Source: Pseudomonadota bacterium (lineage in GTDB: Bacteria > Pseudomonadota > Gammaproteobacteria > Steroidobacterales > Steroidobacteraceae). From it: DNA of 8,508 nucleotides. Shown piece after piece: positions 7,509-8,508 of this stretch. The position numbers and the translations under genes are program-made. The DNA is taken from contig QGUX01000152.1 of assembly GCA_003242275.1 (NCBI GenBank), positions 1 through 8,508 of the forward strand. The letters run 5' to 3'. The stretch's first letter is position 1. Every line of letters starts with the position of its first letter. Under the pieces are notes generated by a model. The model was not told where the DNA came from and did not search any database. It saw only the letters and a list, made by a program, of their open reading frames with translations.

Positions 7509-7534
7509 GCCTTCAAGGGGTCGGAAGTCTACTG

Positions 7535-8416
7535 TCAGCGGCGGGGGTTCGCCACGGTACGGGCCGGCGGCGGCCCCGCGGGGCGCGCGGGCCGCGGGTT
7601 CCCCGCCCGGCGCCGGGCCGCCAGCAGGCGGCCGAATTCCGCCGCGCTCAGGGCATGGCTGATGAAGGCGCCCTGCACGAAATCGCAGCCCAGGCCGCGC
7701 AGGTAGTCGAACTGCTCCTGCCGTTCCACCCCTTCGGCCAGCACCTTCATGCGCAGTACCCGGGTGACGTTGATGATGGCCTCGATCACCGCCGCGGTCT
7801 TCTCGTCGTGCAGCATGGCGGCGATGAAGGAGCGGTCGATCTTCAGCATGTCCACCGGGAAGGTGCGCAGGTAGCTGAGCGAGGAATAGCCGGTGCCGAA
7901 ATCGTCCAGCGACACTTCCACGCCCATGCCGCGCAGCTCGTGCAGCACGCGCGTGCCGGCCTCGCGCACGCTCATCAGCGAGCTCTCGGTGATCTCGATC
8001 TTCAGCAGCCGCGCGTCGATGCCGTGCTCGCGCAGCGCGTTGCCGATGACCGCGGCGAGGTTCTGGCGCCGGAACTGCACCGCCGAGACGTTCACCGAGA
8101 TCGGCGGGGGCGCGAGCCCGGCGCGCTGCCATTCGAGCGCCTGGCGGCAGGATTCGCGGATCACCCACTCGCCCAGCCGCACGATCAGGCCGCTGTCCTC
8201 GGCGATGCTGATGAAGGTGCCGGGCGAGACGTAGTTGCCCTCCTGGTCGCGCCAGCGCAGCAGCGCCTCGGCGCCGATGATGCGGCCGGTGTCCATCTCC
8301 ACCTGCGGCTGGTAGTGCAGCTCGAACTGCTGCGCGTCCAGCGCATGCCTCAGGCCGCTCTCGAGCTTCAGGCGCTGCATCGAGGCGGCGTTCATCTCGC
8401 GCGAGTAGTACTGGAA
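7535..8416 (-). CDS. c-di-GMP phosphodiesterase, EAL domain (5' end missing)
   Basis: The 293 genuine residues are the C-terminal part of a larger signalling protein; the first visible residues (FQYYSREMNA to RLKLESGLRHAL) are the linker that normally follows a GGDEF domain. The EAL domain degrades cyclic di-GMP to pGpG. Counting from the first genuine residue, all catalytic positions are present: Glu50 of EAL, Asn109, Glu141, Asp171-Asp172 in LDDFGTGYSSL, Lys192, Glu228 and Gln248, plus the loop-6 Glu144. Their spacing equals that of RocR almost exactly, so it is probably an active enzyme. After Gln248 the usual QGY...P becomes QGAFISHAL. Residues 266-293 form an Arg/Pro/Ala-rich tail with no recognisable fold. 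An open frame continues to 8506 with an ATG, but residues beyond 8416 come from adapter sequence and are not real; the true start, and any GGDEF or sensor domain, lie outside the contig. Confidence 0.93.
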   Translation of the reverse strand, partial: FQYYSREMNAASMQRLKLESGLRHALDAQQFELHYQPQVEMDTGRIIGAEALLRWRDQEGNYVSPGTFISIAEDSGLIVRLGEWVIRESCRQALEWQRAGLAPPPISVNVSAVQFRRQNLAAVIGNALREHGIDARLLKIEITESSLMSVREAGTRVLHELRGMGVEVSLDDFGTGYSSLSYLRTFPVDMLKIDRSFIAAMLHDEKTAAVIEAIINVTRVLRMKVLAEGVERQEQFDYLRGLGCDFVQGAFISHALSAAEFGRLLAARRRAGNPRPARPAGPPPARTVANPRR

Positions 8417-8508
8417 CTGTCTTTTATACACATCAGACGCGGCCGAGGAATAAGAGGGGGGAGGTTTAGAGGGGGGGCGAACTATGACAAAAACAAAGGA
8501 CGACATAA
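8417..8508. other. Sequencing artefact: Nextera adapter read-through at contig end
   Basis: 8417-8435 matches the Tn5 mosaic-end adapter CTGTCTCTTATACACATCT at 17 of 19 bases, and 8436-8449 matches the continuation GACGCTGCCGACGA at 12 of 14. Eight bases (8450-8457) fit an index. 8458-8486 aligns without gaps to the reverse complement of the P5 flow-cell primer at about half of its positions, with many errors toward G, and an A-rich tail follows (8487-8498). Read on the minus strand it encodes the known contaminant peptide SAASDVYKRQ. The sequence composition changes abruptly at 8417. It should be trimmed. Confidence 0.96.

Noticed and set aside
4918..7662. Plus-strand open frame of 914 codons opposite the lipoprotein and ppiD
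   Set aside because: Same cause: in register with both minus-strand genes, antisense-type composition, no ribosome site or motif, and it crosses two genes and their gap.
8417..8506. N-terminal 30 residues of the EAL open frame as a novel domain
   Set aside because: Encoded by Nextera adapter sequence, including the contaminant peptide SAASDVYKRQ.

Overview
The window is a contig end from a GC-rich Gram-negative bacterium. The genes suggest a gammaproteobacterium of the Xanthomonadales/Nevskiales/Steroidobacter kind: a very long TonB-dependent receptor, lipoproteins with classical lipoboxes, and a PpiD-type periplasmic chaperone whose N-terminus looks like those groups. The lineage is inferred from protein style, not from a marker gene. 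All real genes are on the minus strand and are read from high to low coordinates.

In order of transcription: (1) 8416-7535, the C-terminal part of a c-di-GMP phosphodiesterase (EAL domain) whose 5' end is missing; (2) 7458-5515, a PpiD/SurA-like membrane-anchored peptidyl-prolyl isomerase; (3) 5490-4894, a small SnoaL-like (NTF2 fold) lipoprotein 24 bp downstream of ppiD and probably in the same operon, closed by a strong intrinsic terminator at 4837-4867; (4) a control region with a 19-bp inverted repeat lying inside a plausible promoter; (5) 4573-605, a 1322-residue TonB-dependent outer-membrane receptor; (6) 584 to the left edge, a beta-rich lipoprotein starting 20 bp after the receptor stop, probably co-transcribed and cut by the window edge.

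Two units are therefore visible: an envelope-folding operon (ppiD plus lipoprotein) and an uptake operon (receptor plus lipoprotein) controlled by an unidentified repressor-type operator. The receptor's substrate cannot be read from the sequence, and no regulator gene lies in the window.

The last 92 bases (8417-8508) are not biological. They match the Illumina Nextera transposase adapter, followed by an index-sized gap and a degraded flow-cell primer sequence. They create a false start and a false 30-residue N-terminus for the EAL gene. I found no CRISPR array, tRNA, rRNA, insertion sequence or clearly new system; the best biological lead is the receptor operator and its lipoprotein partner.
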